A stretch of 47,361 bases of DNA from Staphylococcus sp. CAG:324 (GCA_000433035.1 FR890806.1:1-47361), one strand, 5' to 3'; positions 26,083 through 34,850 are shown, numbered from the stretch's first letter. Notes: generated by a model not told the origin, from the sequence alone. Made by a program: numbers and translations.

Positions 26083-27438
26083 CTATTCAAACGCATCCAT
26101 TAAATCATCAAATTGTTGATGCGTCGTCACAACTAATACTCTATCATTGAGTTGAATACAATCATTCCCACTAGGAATTAAAACATTACCATCTCTTATA
26201 ATACATGCGATTAAGCAATTTTCTTTAATATTTAAATCCTTTAGGGGTTTATTATAAAATTTTTCCTTTTTCTTTGCATCAAATTCTAAGGCTTCAACTT
26301 GATTATTTACTAGTTTATATAAAGTTAAAACATTACTCCCTCTTTTATTAGAAAGAGCTCTAATATAACTAATAATTTTACTGGCCACAATATCTTTAGG
26401 AGAAACAATACTAGCAATGCCTAAATCGTTGACCATAGTAAGAAAACTATTGCGCTTGATTTTCGCAATCACTTTTTTGATTTTCAGTCTTGTTGCATAC
26501 ATTGAAACAATAATATTTTCTTCATCTACATTTGTTAAAGCAATACAGGCATCAGAAGCTTCAATGCCTTCTTCAATAAGCAAATCATGATCCGTACCAT
26601 CGCCACAAATCACATCGACTTTTGGTAATGCCTCTGCCATTTCTTCAGCCCGATTTTTATTCATCTCAATCAATTTAATATGATATTTTTTATTAGATAG
26701 TTCTTTTGCTAAATAGTAACTAATTTTACCCCCACCTATTATCATAATATTTTTAAGTGGCGATTTAATGAGATTTAATTCTTTTAAAAAGGTGACAAGA
26801 CTACTCGCGTTTGCGGTAATACTAAGTCGATCACCTTGTTCAATTTTAAAATTACCATTAGGAATAATAACATGACTAGCACGTTGAATAGCACAAATTA
26901 AAACCTTCGTTTTAATCTTTTTACTCATTGTAATTAGGGTTTCACCAATTAAAGGATTATTTTCCTCTACTAAAATTTCTACCAAATTAACTTTGCCTTT
27001 AGCAAAGGGTTCTAATTTTAATAAAGATGGTAAATTTACCATATTAATAATTTCATCTGCTGTTTCTTGTTCAGGATTTACTACCATAGAAAGTCCTAAT
27101 TCTTCTTGCATAAGTTTTGTTTGGCGTAAATATTCAGGATTTCTCACTCTAGCAATTGTAGAACTAGCACCTAGTTTTTTTGCAACCATTGAGGCTAAAA
27201 TGTTAATTTCATCCTCAGGAGTTACCGCAATCACTAAATCGGCAGATTTTACTCCTGCTTCTTCTTGTATATCAAGGCTAGCACCATTGCCGACTACTCC
27301 CATTACATCATATCTTTCAATTAATTCTTCTACCTTTTCTCGGTTATTATCAACAATAACAAGGCTATGGCCTTCTTTACTAACATGTTCAATAATCGTC
27401 TTACCAATTTTCCCACAACCAATTACAATTATTTTCAT
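26083..27438 (-). CDS. trkA: TrkA, NAD-binding gating subunit of potassium uptake
   Basis: Peripheral membrane protein that binds nucleotides and controls the TrkH channel. The 451-residue length is the classic duplicated TrkA: a first RCK domain starting IIVIGCGKIGKTIIEH with the GxGxxG nucleotide loop and acidic IVDNN strand end, an RCK_C domain, then a second copy starting IMIIGGGKISYYLAKEL with LIEMNK, and a second RCK_C domain. GAGGA lies nine bases before the ATG. It is the first gene of the unit, driven by a near-perfect promoter at 27510-27538, with an unusual hairpin in the leader (27461-27491). Confidence 0.95.
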   Translation of the reverse strand: MKIIVIGCGKIGKTIIEHVSKEGHSLVIVDNNREKVEELIERYDVMGVVGNGASLDIQEEAGVKSADLVIAVTPEDEINILASMVAKKLGASSTIARVRNPEYLRQTKLMQEELGLSMVVNPEQETADEIINMVNLPSLLKLEPFAKGKVNLVEILVEENNPLIGETLITMSKKIKTKVLICAIQRASHVIIPNGNFKIEQGDRLSITANASSLVTFLKELNLIKSPLKNIMIIGGGKISYYLAKELSNKKYHIKLIEMNKNRAEEMAEALPKVDVICGDGTDHDLLIEEGIEASDACIALTNVDEENIIVSMYATRLKIKKVIAKIKRNSFLTMVNDLGIASIVSPKDIVASKIISYIRALSNKRGSNVLTLYKLVNNQVEALEFDAKKKEKFYNKPLKDLNIKENCLIACIIRDGNVLIPSGNDCIQLNDRVLVVTTHQQFDDLMDAFE

Positions 27439-27460
27439 AAATTATGTCCTCATTCCAAAT

Positions 27461-27491
27461 AATAAAACCCTAGAACGACTAGAGTTTTATT
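27461..27491 (-). terminator. hairpin with T-rich tail inside the trkA leader (possible attenuator)
   Basis: Arms of 13 bases (27461-27473 and 27479-27491), fully paired with one G-T, loop of five. On the minus strand it is followed by GTTTTATTATTT. It lies downstream of the trkA promoter, so trkA transcripts must pass it; it may also stop read-through from the lipoprotein gene. Confidence 0.6.
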
Positions 27492-27509
27492 ATAAAAATA
27501 TTTAGTTAT

Positions 27510-27538
27510 ATTATAGCACACTAAAATAGTACTGTCAA
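27510..27538 (-). promoter_or_regulatory. consensus sigma-A promoter of the trkA unit
   Basis: TTGACA (27533-27538), 17-base spacer, TATAAT (27510-27515), read on the minus strand. Both hexamers match consensus exactly. Confidence 0.9.
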
Positions 27539-27546
27539 TTTTATTA

Positions 27547-28458
27547 TTAGTTTTTATCCAAAACTTCAATTTTTTCTCCATTTTCAATATTTGTAAATAC
27601 ATAAGAATTAGAACCATCTTCTTTAGTAAAATATTCACATAAAAATTTAGATTTTATTTCATTTAATTCTATTTCAATTTTTATTGTATTGCGATTATCA
27701 GAACCTTTTACTTCAATTTTTTCCTTTTTACCATTGATTTCTTTTTCAATTTCAACAGTTATTTTACCATTTTTCTCTTTAAATTCCATTTCAAATTCAT
27801 TTACAGTTTTACCATTTTTTACTATTTCATATTCATATTCGGTTTCATTGTTTTCTTTTTCTTGCGAAATTTTTACATAATTATCTTTATCAAAGATAAT
27901 TTCTAATTCTATTTCTAGTTCATCTTGTTCCACTTCTTTTTTGCCAAACACTTGATATTCTTGACCATCAACAATAGCAATTCCTTCTAAAGTCGTTTCA
28001 ACTTCATCTTTGTCTTTGTCTTTATCCTTGTCATTTACAATTGTTTCCTTATAATAAATCATATAAGTTTGTTCTTCTTTATCTAAACCTTGACCATTAT
28101 AAGTAATTTTAGTTTCATATGCATCTTTATCTGATTCCTCTACAACAAATTTATTTTCCATATCATCAACAAATGTTGCCATACTTTTTACAAAACTTAC
28201 AAGTTCATTAAAATCAATTTCGGTTGTATTTGTTAAAAGCATCTTTTGACTAACCTCTTTTTGAGTTGATACATTGACTTTACTAGTTTCTAACTGACTA
28301 TCTAAAAGACCTATGGATGCTACAATATTTTGAGAATAGATATCTTTTATACTCATTGAATTGTTGGGAAATGTTTTTTTACAAGATATAACCGCTACCG
28401 ATAATAATCCTAATCCTAACACTGAAATAATTAACAAAAATAACTTATTTTTTTTCAT
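27547..28458 (-). CDS. lipoprotein of the ECF sigma module
   Basis: A 303-residue protein with a lipoprotein signal peptide ending in VAVISC, so it is predicted on the outer face of the membrane. After a helical stretch (about 35-110) it has a beta-rich, very charged domain of alternating Glu/Lys strands (KEVEQDELEIELEIIFD, VKISQEKENNETEYEYE). This domain resembles the external domain of the putative anti-sigma protein encoded upstream: both have a short hydrophobic strand, EY-x-V-x-G-x-KEVE, a strand ending in a [KE]ISQE/EVCQE stretch, and E-N-x-Y-E. A (KD)4 run is coded by six-base repeats. AGAGG lies nine bases before the ATG, 68 bases after the anti-sigma gene. I do not recognise a named family; a sensor or decoy partner of the anti-sigma protein is an inference. 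Confidence 0.72.
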   Translation of the reverse strand: MKKNKLFLLIISVLGLGLLSVAVISCKKTFPNNSMSIKDIYSQNIVASIGLLDSQLETSKVNVSTQKEVSQKMLLTNTTEIDFNELVSFVKSMATFVDDMENKFVVEESDKDAYETKITYNGQGLDKEEQTYMIYYKETIVNDKDKDKDKDEVETTLEGIAIVDGQEYQVFGKKEVEQDELEIELEIIFDKDNYVKISQEKENNETEYEYEIVKNGKTVNEFEMEFKEKNGKITVEIEKEINGKKEKIEVKGSDNRNTIKIEIELNEIKSKFLCEYFTKEDGSNSYVFTNIENGEKIEVLDKN

Positions 28459-28526
28459 TTATATTTACCTCTTTCTTTTATATTCATCTATGAAACAAAT
28501 GAAAGCAGAATTTTATTGGTTATTTT

Positions 28527-29480
28527 TTAATCTTTTTCCATAAATATATATTCATAACTATTCCCTTGAATTATAATGACTACTTCTCCTTTATAATTTT
28601 TTGTTTCTATATCACATAAGATTTTGTTGTCCATCATTTCAAATTCCATTTTATTGTTCAAATTGCCCGCATAATCTTTATCTTCAATCGAAATTTTATT
28701 GACATTCCATTCTTGTTCTATTTCAATCTCCAATGATTTTTGCTTTTTATTTTGATGATAGTATGTAAATTCATATTCGTTTTCCGCATTTTCAATTTCT
28801 TGACAAACCTCAATATAATACATATCGGTGATATATATAATCAAAGTAGTTTCTATCTCTAATCCTTCCACTTCTTTTTCACCTACAACAGGATATTCTT
28901 TATCATTCATATATAAACACCCTATAATATGAGAAGAAACTTCATCTATATCACTATGTTCTCCATCTGCTTCTTCGTTAAAATAAAACCATACCTCTTC
29001 ATTATTTACCTTAAAGTTATACATATATTTATAGGTTTTTTTATCACTTTTATATAATTTCACCTCTGCATTAGCTAAATCTAAATAATTTCTAGCCAAT
29101 ATTAAGTATGACTCTATTTCTTTTTTGACTTCCTCTTGATTACTAATAGAAAGGAAAACACCTTGTTGCATTGATGATGCTTCAATTAAACTATAAATGC
29201 CTAAAGTCTGATAAGCTAATTGTTTTTTCGTTTTAGACATAGAAATTTCAACTTTATTCAACTGATTAAATCTATCATCTATATGAACAACAACTATCAA
29301 AGTAATAAAAATAAGAACAAAAGAGAACAAAAGACCCCAAACAAATTTATGATTTTTTTGTTTGCTATCTACTTTTATCGGTTGATATACTACATGATTA
29401 AAAAGGGAAACATCAAAAATGGGAGTTTCAACTTCTTCTACTAAATTATTAAGATGTTTTTTTAAATCTTTAGTTTTCAT
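28527..29480 (-). CDS. single-pass membrane protein, putative anti-sigma factor
   Basis: A 317-residue protein: a cytoplasmic N-terminal part of about 46 residues, one transmembrane helix (FVWGLLFSFVLIFITLIVVV, about 47-66), then a coiled helical region and a beta-rich external domain resembling the lipoprotein encoded next. No ZAS zinc motif (HxxxCxxC) is visible in the short cytoplasmic part. Its gene overlaps the ECF sigma gene by 11 bases, which is the usual arrangement for a sigma/anti-sigma pair, so the role is inferred from context and topology. AGGTGG lies upstream of the ATG. Confidence 0.68.
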   Translation of the reverse strand: MKTKDLKKHLNNLVEEVETPIFDVSLFNHVVYQPIKVDSKQKNHKFVWGLLFSFVLIFITLIVVVHIDDRFNQLNKVEISMSKTKKQLAYQTLGIYSLIEASSMQQGVFLSISNQEEVKKEIESYLILARNYLDLANAEVKLYKSDKKTYKYMYNFKVNNEEVWFYFNEEADGEHSDIDEVSSHIIGCLYMNDKEYPVVGEKEVEGLEIETTLIIYITDMYYIEVCQEIENAENEYEFTYYHQNKKQKSLEIEIEQEWNVNKISIEDKDYAGNLNNKMEFEMMDNKILCDIETKNYKGEVVIIIQGNSYEYIFMEKD

Positions 29481-30003
29481 TTTCTTCTTCCACCTTTCTT
29501 TTTAATTTTTTAATAGCCTTATTGTAAAGCCAAAGAATAGTACCTAAAGGTTTATCTTTCATTTTGGCAATTTCTTTAAATTTTAAATTATCAATCATAT
29601 GTAAAATAACAATTTCTCTTTCTTTTTCATTTAAATAATCTAACAAATAAAACAAATCAGGTACATCAGTTGGGCTTTCTTCCTTCACCGAATATATATA
29701 TTCTTCATCATAAACCATTCTTTTTTGTTTATGATATTCATTAATGGCTAAATTTCTAGCAATGGTTACAAGGAAATTAAAATAATTGGTATTCTTTTTA
29801 TATTTGTCAATATGATTTAAAAATCTCATATATGTTTCTTGTAACAAGTCTTCACTTGATTGACGATTTCTAATAATATCATATATAAAGACATATAATT
29901 GCTTATTGGTTTGGTGATAAAATTCATCAAAAGAATCATAGTTTCCAACTCTGAATTCTTCAATAATATCTTCTAAATTTTTGATATGGGATTTTTTATG
30001 CAT
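29470..30003 (-). CDS. ECF-type RNA polymerase sigma factor
   Basis: A 177-residue protein with the two conserved regions of extracytoplasmic-function sigma factors. Region 2 includes SSEDLLQETYMRFLNHIDKY (about residues 48-67) and NFLVTIARNLAINEYHKQ. Region 4 is the helix-turn-helix YLNEKEREIVILHMIDNL followed by KFKEIAKMKDKPLGTILWLY. It would direct RNA polymerase to a small regulon, probably including its own operon and controlled by the membrane protein encoded downstream. AAGGA precedes the ATG. Confidence 0.88.
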   Translation of the reverse strand: MHKKSHIKNLEDIIEEFRVGNYDSFDEFYHQTNKQLYVFIYDIIRNRQSSEDLLQETYMRFLNHIDKYKKNTNYFNFLVTIARNLAINEYHKQKRMVYDEEYIYSVKEESPTDVPDLFYLLDYLNEKEREIVILHMIDNLKFKEIAKMKDKPLGTILWLYNKAIKKLKRKVEEENEN

Positions 30004-30059
30004 AATATTTCCTTCTACTTATTCAACAAAATTCAATATACTTTTATTGGTTTTCTTCA

Positions 30060-30088
30060 ATTATATTTGAAAAAAATAAAAAAGCCAA
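30060..30088 (-). promoter_or_regulatory. candidate promoter of the ECF sigma operon
   Basis: TTGGCT (30083-30088), 17-base spacer, TATAAT (30060-30065), read on the minus strand. The -35 hexamer is part of the terminator hairpin of the upstream gene. An additional self-regulated ECF promoter was not recognisable. Confidence 0.5.
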
Positions 30089-30097
30089 TCATTTGGC
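30077..30097 (-). terminator. terminator of the marR-ABC-PAP2 unit
   Basis: Arms GCCAA/TTGGC (30084-30088, 30093-30097) with a four-base loop, followed on the minus strand by TTTTTTATTTTTTT. Confidence 0.65.
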
Positions 30098-30101
30098 CTT
30101 T

Positions 30102-30689
30102 TTAATTTAAAATGAGGATTAAAATAAGGATAGCAATAATAGGAACAAGACTACCACCTAGTAATTGATAGAAAGTATGTCTTTTCATTTTTATGCTAGA
30201 TATATATACAATAACGGCTATAAACAAACCAATCATTGCCATAATATACAATTTAAAATAAATAAACAACATAACCGGACCTATCATTCCGCACGCATGC
30301 CCACTAATTTTCAAATGAAAACATTTATTCACAATTGCTATTGTTAATCCTGATAATAAGTATTCTAGATAAATGAGCCAAAGTTCTTTTGTATAAGAGG
30401 CAAAAAGTCCAACAATACAACCTAAAATATAACCTATTACCGCAAATACAATGGCTAAATTTCGTTGACCCCTTCTTCCTTGATTTTTAAAAGGTGGAAT
30501 AAATCTTTGTAAAGGATAAGCAAGAAGTGGCAACAAACCGAGGAAACAAAGACTAAATAGATAATACCAAAGATTGGGATACACTTCTTTTCTAAAAATC
30601 AAAAGTATGCTTAGAGTGATGATTGCCATAAAAGGAGCAACTGTAAGGATTCTTATCATTTTATGTATTTTATTCACCGGTTTTTCCAT
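30102..30689 (-). CDS. PAP2-like membrane phosphatase family protein
   Basis: A 195-residue protein with about six transmembrane segments. Seen: NQGRRGQRNLAIVFA, KISGHACGMIGPV and SIKMKRHTFYQLLGGSL, which look like the PSGH and SRxxxxxH core of PAP2 (lipid phosphate phosphatase) enzymes in a reduced form: the SGH triplet and a later Arg-His pair are present, while the classical first KxxxxxxRP motif is not obvious. It probably acts on a lipid-linked phosphate at the outer membrane face, but activity is uncertain. It is the last gene in the marR-ABC exporter unit, 29 bases after the second exporter gene, with GGAG eight bases before the ATG. Confidence 0.65.
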   Translation of the reverse strand: MEKPVNKIHKMIRILTVAPFMAIITLSILLIFRKEVYPNLWYYLFSLCFLGLLPLLAYPLQRFIPPFKNQGRRGQRNLAIVFAVIGYILGCIVGLFASYTKELWLIYLEYLLSGLTIAIVNKCFHLKISGHACGMIGPVMLFIYFKLYIMAMIGLFIAVIVYISSIKMKRHTFYQLLGGSLVPIIAILILILILN

Positions 30690-30718
30690 TTTTACAACTC
30701 CTTTTTTGTTATTTTTAT

Positions 30719-32515
30719 CTATGAAACAATTTCAAACTGTGAATTATACAATTCAGCATAAAAGCCTTTTTTTGCAAGCAATTGTTCATGAGTTCCTTGT
30801 TCAATTATATCACCTTTATTCATTACTAAAATGATATCTGCATTTTTAATTGTTGAAAGCCGATGTGCAATAACAAATGAAGTCCTACCAACTGTTAACT
30901 GATCCATCGCATTTTGTATTACAATTTCCGTTCTTGTGTCAACTGATGAGGTAGCTTCATCTAAAATTAACAATGGTGCATCTTTTATCATTGCTCTTGC
31001 AATTGTTAATTGTTGTTTTTGACCTTCTGAAATATTAATTGAATCATCTAATATTGTATCATATCCATTAGGCAGAGTTTGAATAAAATGATGTAATCCT
31101 ACTGCTTTACATACCATATCTAGAGTTTCATTGGTAACATTTTCCTTATTATAAACAAGATTTTCTCTTACACTACCATGAAACAACCATGTATCTTGCA
31201 AAATCATATCAAATAAATTATGCACTTCTTCTCTTTTCATCTCTTGAATTGAAACACCATCTATTAAAATATCCCCACTAGTAACCTCATAAAATCGCAT
31301 CAATAAATTTACAATTGTTGTTTTTCCTGCTCCTGTTGGTCCAACAATAGCCACTTTTTGTCCTCTTTTTAATTCAATTGAAAAGTTTTTAATAATTAGA
31401 TTATCCTTGTGATAACCAAACTGAACATTTTTAAATTCTACATCTCCTTTTACTTCTTCAAGTTTTTTATTTTTCTTGCTTTCATCTTCTAAATTAGGTG
31501 CTTCTAGCATCTCAAATACTCTTCTTGAAGCAGCGGAAGCTTGTTGAATAGAAGTAAGTGATTGAGCAAATGTTGAAAGAGGTTGGGAAAATAATCTAGC
31601 ATAAATTGTAAAAGAAATAATTGTACCAAAACCAACATTAGAATTGCCATTTAAAATTAGGAAAACACCAACAATGAAAATAGAAGCATATGATAAATTT
31701 CCAGAAAAATTCATAATCGGTTGCATCAAACCTGAAAGAAATTGGGATTTATAATTATTGCGATACAATTCCTTGTTGATTACATCAAATTGTTCTATTG
31801 CTTTACTTTCACCATTATAAGATTTAACAACATGATGGTTAGAATAAATTTCTTCAATATGACCATTCATATCACCTAAATTTTTTTGTCTTTTATTAAA
31901 ATACTTTTGAGAAAAAGTCAAAATGAAAAAAACTAAAATAAAGCCAATGATAGATGAGGCAATTGTCACTAAAGCAAGTTCCCAATTGACTACAAACATC
32001 ATAATAATAACACCAATAAATAAAGTAATAGCATTTACTAAATTAGCAATAGTAGAACTTAAAGTTTGCGAAATAGTATCAACATCATTTGTAATTCTTG
32101 ATAAAATATCTCCTCTTGTTGTTGTATCAAAATAACTTAAAGGCAATTGATTAATTTTTTTATTGATATCACTTCGTAAACGTTTAGAAGTTTTTTGTGT
32201 CACATCTGCCATAATAAATTGTTGACAATAATTCACTATGGCACCTAATATATATATACTAATTAAGAAATAACAAATTTTTAGAAAATCAGGCATAGAA
32301 ATACCATCAATTGATTGAATTCCTGATTCAATTACATTCATTAAATCATTAATTTTATTGGGGCCTATAATACTTGTAATAGCAGCAACCATTGCAAAAA
32401 AAAGTGCAACAAGAATTGCTACCACATAAGACTTACAATACTTTAACAATTTGCCAAGTGCTTTAAAATCTGCTTTTTCTTTTGTTGTATACCTATTTCT
32501 TTGTGGTCCTGGCAT
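30719..32515 (-). CDS. ABC exporter half-transporter (subunit with intact Walker B glutamate)
   Basis: A 598-residue fusion of a six-helix transmembrane domain and a nucleotide-binding domain. Seen: Walker A GPTGAGKTT at about residue 394, Q-loop MILQDTWLF, signature NISEGQKQQ (LSGGQ replaced by ISEGQ), Walker B LLILDEATSSVD with the catalytic Glu, and switch His IAHRLST. The altered signature completes the degenerate ATP site of its partner, so together they form an asymmetric heterodimeric exporter of the LmrCD/BmrCD kind. Substrate unknown; drugs or peptides are likely. The start is the ATG at 32515 (MPGPQRNRY) with AGGAGG nine bases upstream; a frame extension to 32620 is rejected. The ATG is one base after the partner's stop codon. 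Confidence 0.93.
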   Translation of the reverse strand: MPGPQRNRYTTKEKADFKALGKLLKYCKSYVVAILVALFFAMVAAITSIIGPNKINDLMNVIESGIQSIDGISMPDFLKICYFLISIYILGAIVNYCQQFIMADVTQKTSKRLRSDINKKINQLPLSYFDTTTRGDILSRITNDVDTISQTLSSTIANLVNAITLFIGVIIMMFVVNWELALVTIASSIIGFILVFFILTFSQKYFNKRQKNLGDMNGHIEEIYSNHHVVKSYNGESKAIEQFDVINKELYRNNYKSQFLSGLMQPIMNFSGNLSYASIFIVGVFLILNGNSNVGFGTIISFTIYARLFSQPLSTFAQSLTSIQQASAASRRVFEMLEAPNLEDESKKNKKLEEVKGDVEFKNVQFGYHKDNLIIKNFSIELKRGQKVAIVGPTGAGKTTIVNLLMRFYEVTSGDILIDGVSIQEMKREEVHNLFDMILQDTWLFHGSVRENLVYNKENVTNETLDMVCKAVGLHHFIQTLPNGYDTILDDSINISEGQKQQLTIARAMIKDAPLLILDEATSSVDTRTEIVIQNAMDQLTVGRTSFVIAHRLSTIKNADIILVMNKGDIIEQGTHEQLLAKKGFYAELYNSQFEIVS

Positions 32516-32516
32516 C

Positions 32517-34280
32517 TTATAATTCCTCCTTTGATAATTGTGATAATGCAATTTCTTGATAAATACTGCATGATTGAAGCAATTGTTCATGTGTTCCCAT
32601 TCCAACAATTTTTCCTTCATCTAAAACAACAATTTTATCAGCATTCATAATAGTACCAATTCTTTGAGCAATAATGATAACTGTAGTGTCTTTTAAATTT
32701 TCTTTAATTTTTTTTCGTACTAACATATCTGTTTTATAATCAAGAGCGGAAAAAGTATCATCAAATATAATAATAGGTGCATTTTTGTAAACTGCTCTAG
32801 CAATTGAAATTCTTTGTTTTTGTCCACCTGAAAAATTACTACCAACTTGCGCAACCATACTATCTACTCCTTGTTCTAAATCTTTAACAAAATCGGCTTT
32901 AGCAATATCTAGCGCCATATCCATTCTTTCTTGATCTATGGTAGATGATCCATACGTAATATTATCTTTAATCGTTCCTTTGAATAAAGCTGCTTTTTGA
33001 GATGCAATAGCAACAAGATTTCTTAAATCTTTAACTTTATAATCTAAAACATTTATCCCATTGACAAGAACCTCACCACTTGTTGCATCATAAAATCTTG
33101 GAATCAAATGAATGATTGTAGATTTACCAGAACCGGTTGCACCAATAATAGCAAGCGTTTCTCCTTTCTTTACATGAAAGGAAATATTACTAATGGTAGG
33201 CAAAGAATCTTTATTATATGAAAAAGAGACATTTCTAAATTCAACTTCTCCCCCTTCTTTTTCTAAACTGTTTTCTTGTTTACCATCTGTAATACTTGGT
33301 TTGGTTTTCAAAACTTCATATATACGATTACCAGATACAATTGTTCTTGGTAAAATGATAAAAATCATAATTAACATCATAAAGGCCATTACAACTTGAA
33401 TAGCATATTGAGAAAAGGCTGTCATATTGCCAATCACATTTACTCTTTCTAAGACAACATTGTTAAAATCATTACTTGTAATAGCATTGATTAAAATTGC
33501 CCCAATAAAATATATTGCAATCATTAATCCATTCATACATACATTCATAATAGGACTTAATAATCCCATAGCTTTACTGGTAAATAAATTGGTTTTGGTA
33601 ATTGTATCGTTGACATTTTCAAATTTTTGGGTTTGATATGCTTCCGCATTAAAAGCTCTAACAACTCTAACGCCTGAAATATTTTCCCTTGTTCTATCAT
33701 TTAATTCATCGGTTAGTCTTTGAATTTTCTTAAAACGTGGTAAGCACAAAGCTATTAAAATTCCAACGCAAATCACAATAATGAAAACGCAAATAATGGT
33801 TGCAAGGGTCCATCTCACATCAGTTGCTGATATCTTACAAATTGCCCAAATTGCCATAATAGGTGCTTTAAATAAGAGTTGCACCCCCATTGCCATAAAA
33901 TTTTGCATTTGCACCACATCATTGGTTGTTCTTGTAATTAAACTTGGAGTTGAAAATTGATTCATTTCAACATTAGAAAAACTAGTTATTCTTTTAAATA
34001 GTTCTTCTCTTAAAGTCATTGAAAAAGAACTAGCCACTTGAGAAATGAAATAACTACAAATAATTGCACTCACCATACTACCTGCTGCACAAAGAAGCAT
34101 CATGCCCCCATTTTTCCAAACTTCTGTCATTGTATTGGTTCCACTTTGAACAATTTTAGTTAATTCTTTAGTATAATCTGGCATCTTTAATTCAAGCCAA
34201 ACTTGAACAACGATAAAACCTATTGCTATAATTATAAAAAACCAATCTTTTTTCTTAATATATTTAAATAAATTTATCAT
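32517..34280 (-). CDS. ABC exporter half-transporter (subunit with degenerate Walker B)
   Basis: A 587-residue half-transporter: transmembrane domain first, then nucleotide-binding domain. Seen: Walker A GATGSGKST at about residue 378, intact signature NFSGGQKQR, but Walker B IIIFDDTFSALD with Asp in place of the catalytic Glu, and IAQRIGT in place of the switch-His motif. It thus supplies the non-hydrolysing site, with the partner's ISEGQ signature opposite. Start at ATG 34280 (MINLFKYIKK) with AGGAGG six bases upstream. It lies between marR and its partner on one transcript, so its expression is probably controlled by the MarR protein. Confidence 0.93.
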   Translation of the reverse strand: MINLFKYIKKKDWFFIIIAIGFIVVQVWLELKMPDYTKELTKIVQSGTNTMTEVWKNGGMMLLCAAGSMVSAIICSYFISQVASSFSMTLREELFKRITSFSNVEMNQFSTPSLITRTTNDVVQMQNFMAMGVQLLFKAPIMAIWAICKISATDVRWTLATIICVFIIVICVGILIALCLPRFKKIQRLTDELNDRTRENISGVRVVRAFNAEAYQTQKFENVNDTITKTNLFTSKAMGLLSPIMNVCMNGLMIAIYFIGAILINAITSNDFNNVVLERVNVIGNMTAFSQYAIQVVMAFMMLIMIFIILPRTIVSGNRIYEVLKTKPSITDGKQENSLEKEGGEVEFRNVSFSYNKDSLPTISNISFHVKKGETLAIIGATGSGKSTIIHLIPRFYDATSGEVLVNGINVLDYKVKDLRNLVAIASQKAALFKGTIKDNITYGSSTIDQERMDMALDIAKADFVKDLEQGVDSMVAQVGSNFSGGQKQRISIARAVYKNAPIIIFDDTFSALDYKTDMLVRKKIKENLKDTTVIIIAQRIGTIMNADKIVVLDEGKIVGMGTHEQLLQSCSIYQEIALSQLSKEEL

Positions 34281-34319
34281 TTTATACCTCCTATTCATCC
34301 ATACTCTTGTTATAATATT

Positions 34320-34781
34320 TTAACTATCACTATCTTTTTTCATCTTTTTGATCTGTTTTCCAAACTTTACAATGGATTGTTTCATCTTCTTAGAAATTTC
34401 AATAAATTTTTCTAAATCTTCCATACCAACTTCCTCAATCATTTTAATGGTAATATCAATAAGCACTTCTTTATATTGAGTTGTTAGATGTTGTCCTTTT
34501 TTTGTCAAAAGAATTACTGTTTTTCTCGCATCCTTTGTTGAATTATGTTTTTGAATCAAATCTTTCTTTTCCATCTTATTTAAAAGGGTAGCAATTCTTG
34601 CGGTAGAAACATTCAAAGCTTGTGCAAGATCTTTGGCTATGACTTCATGCTTTGCTTCTTCTAAATATCCTAAAATAAAATTAATCCCTTTTTCTGAACT
34701 TTCAAAAGTTTCTAAAAATATTTGGGGTCTATTCTCCCTAAAGTTATTTAATAATTTTATTGCTTGTTCTCTTTTATCCAT
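34320..34781 (-). CDS. MarR-family transcriptional regulator
   Basis: A 153-residue winged-helix regulator. Seen: the recognition part DLAQALNVSTARIATLLNKMEKKDLI, followed by the wing with DARKTVILLTKKG, typical of MarR proteins, and a C-terminal dimerisation helix. It probably represses its own operon, which includes the ABC exporter, and releases DNA on binding a small molecule. Strong GAGGAGG precedes the ATG. Two identical 13-bp palindromic sites frame the promoter, fitting autoregulation. Confidence 0.92.
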   Translation of the reverse strand: MDKREQAIKLLNNFRENRPQIFLETFESSEKGINFILGYLEEAKHEVIAKDLAQALNVSTARIATLLNKMEKKDLIQKHNSTKDARKTVILLTKKGQHLTTQYKEVLIDITIKMIEEVGMEDLEKFIEISKKMKQSIVKFGKQIKKMKKDSDS

Positions 34782-34799
34782 ATATACCTCCTCTATTAA

Positions 34800-34812
34800 C
34801 TAACCTAGTTAG
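34800..34812. promoter_or_regulatory. operator copy 1 (MarR site), just downstream of the -10
   Basis: CTAACCTAGTTAG: inverted half-sites CTAAC/GTTAG with a 3-base centre. It lies one base past the -10 hexamer, over the expected transcription start. Confidence 0.75.
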
Positions 34813-34813
34813 T

Positions 34814-34842
34814 ATTTTATCATTTTTCTATGATGCTGTCAA
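34814..34842 (-). promoter_or_regulatory. sigma-A promoter of the marR-ABC operon
   Basis: TTGACA (34837-34842), 17-base spacer, TAAAAT (34814-34819), read on the minus strand, framed by the two operators. Confidence 0.85.
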
Positions 34843-34850
34843 TTATTTTG

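Noticed and set aside
26993..27505. 170-codon plus-strand frame opposite trkA
   Set aside because: Mirror frame of the conserved RCK domain; no ribosome binding site and no recognisable motif.
27439..27538. c-di-AMP (ydaO-type) riboswitch before trkA
   Set aside because: The leader is only about 65 bases, much shorter than this riboswitch class, and contains just one simple hairpin.
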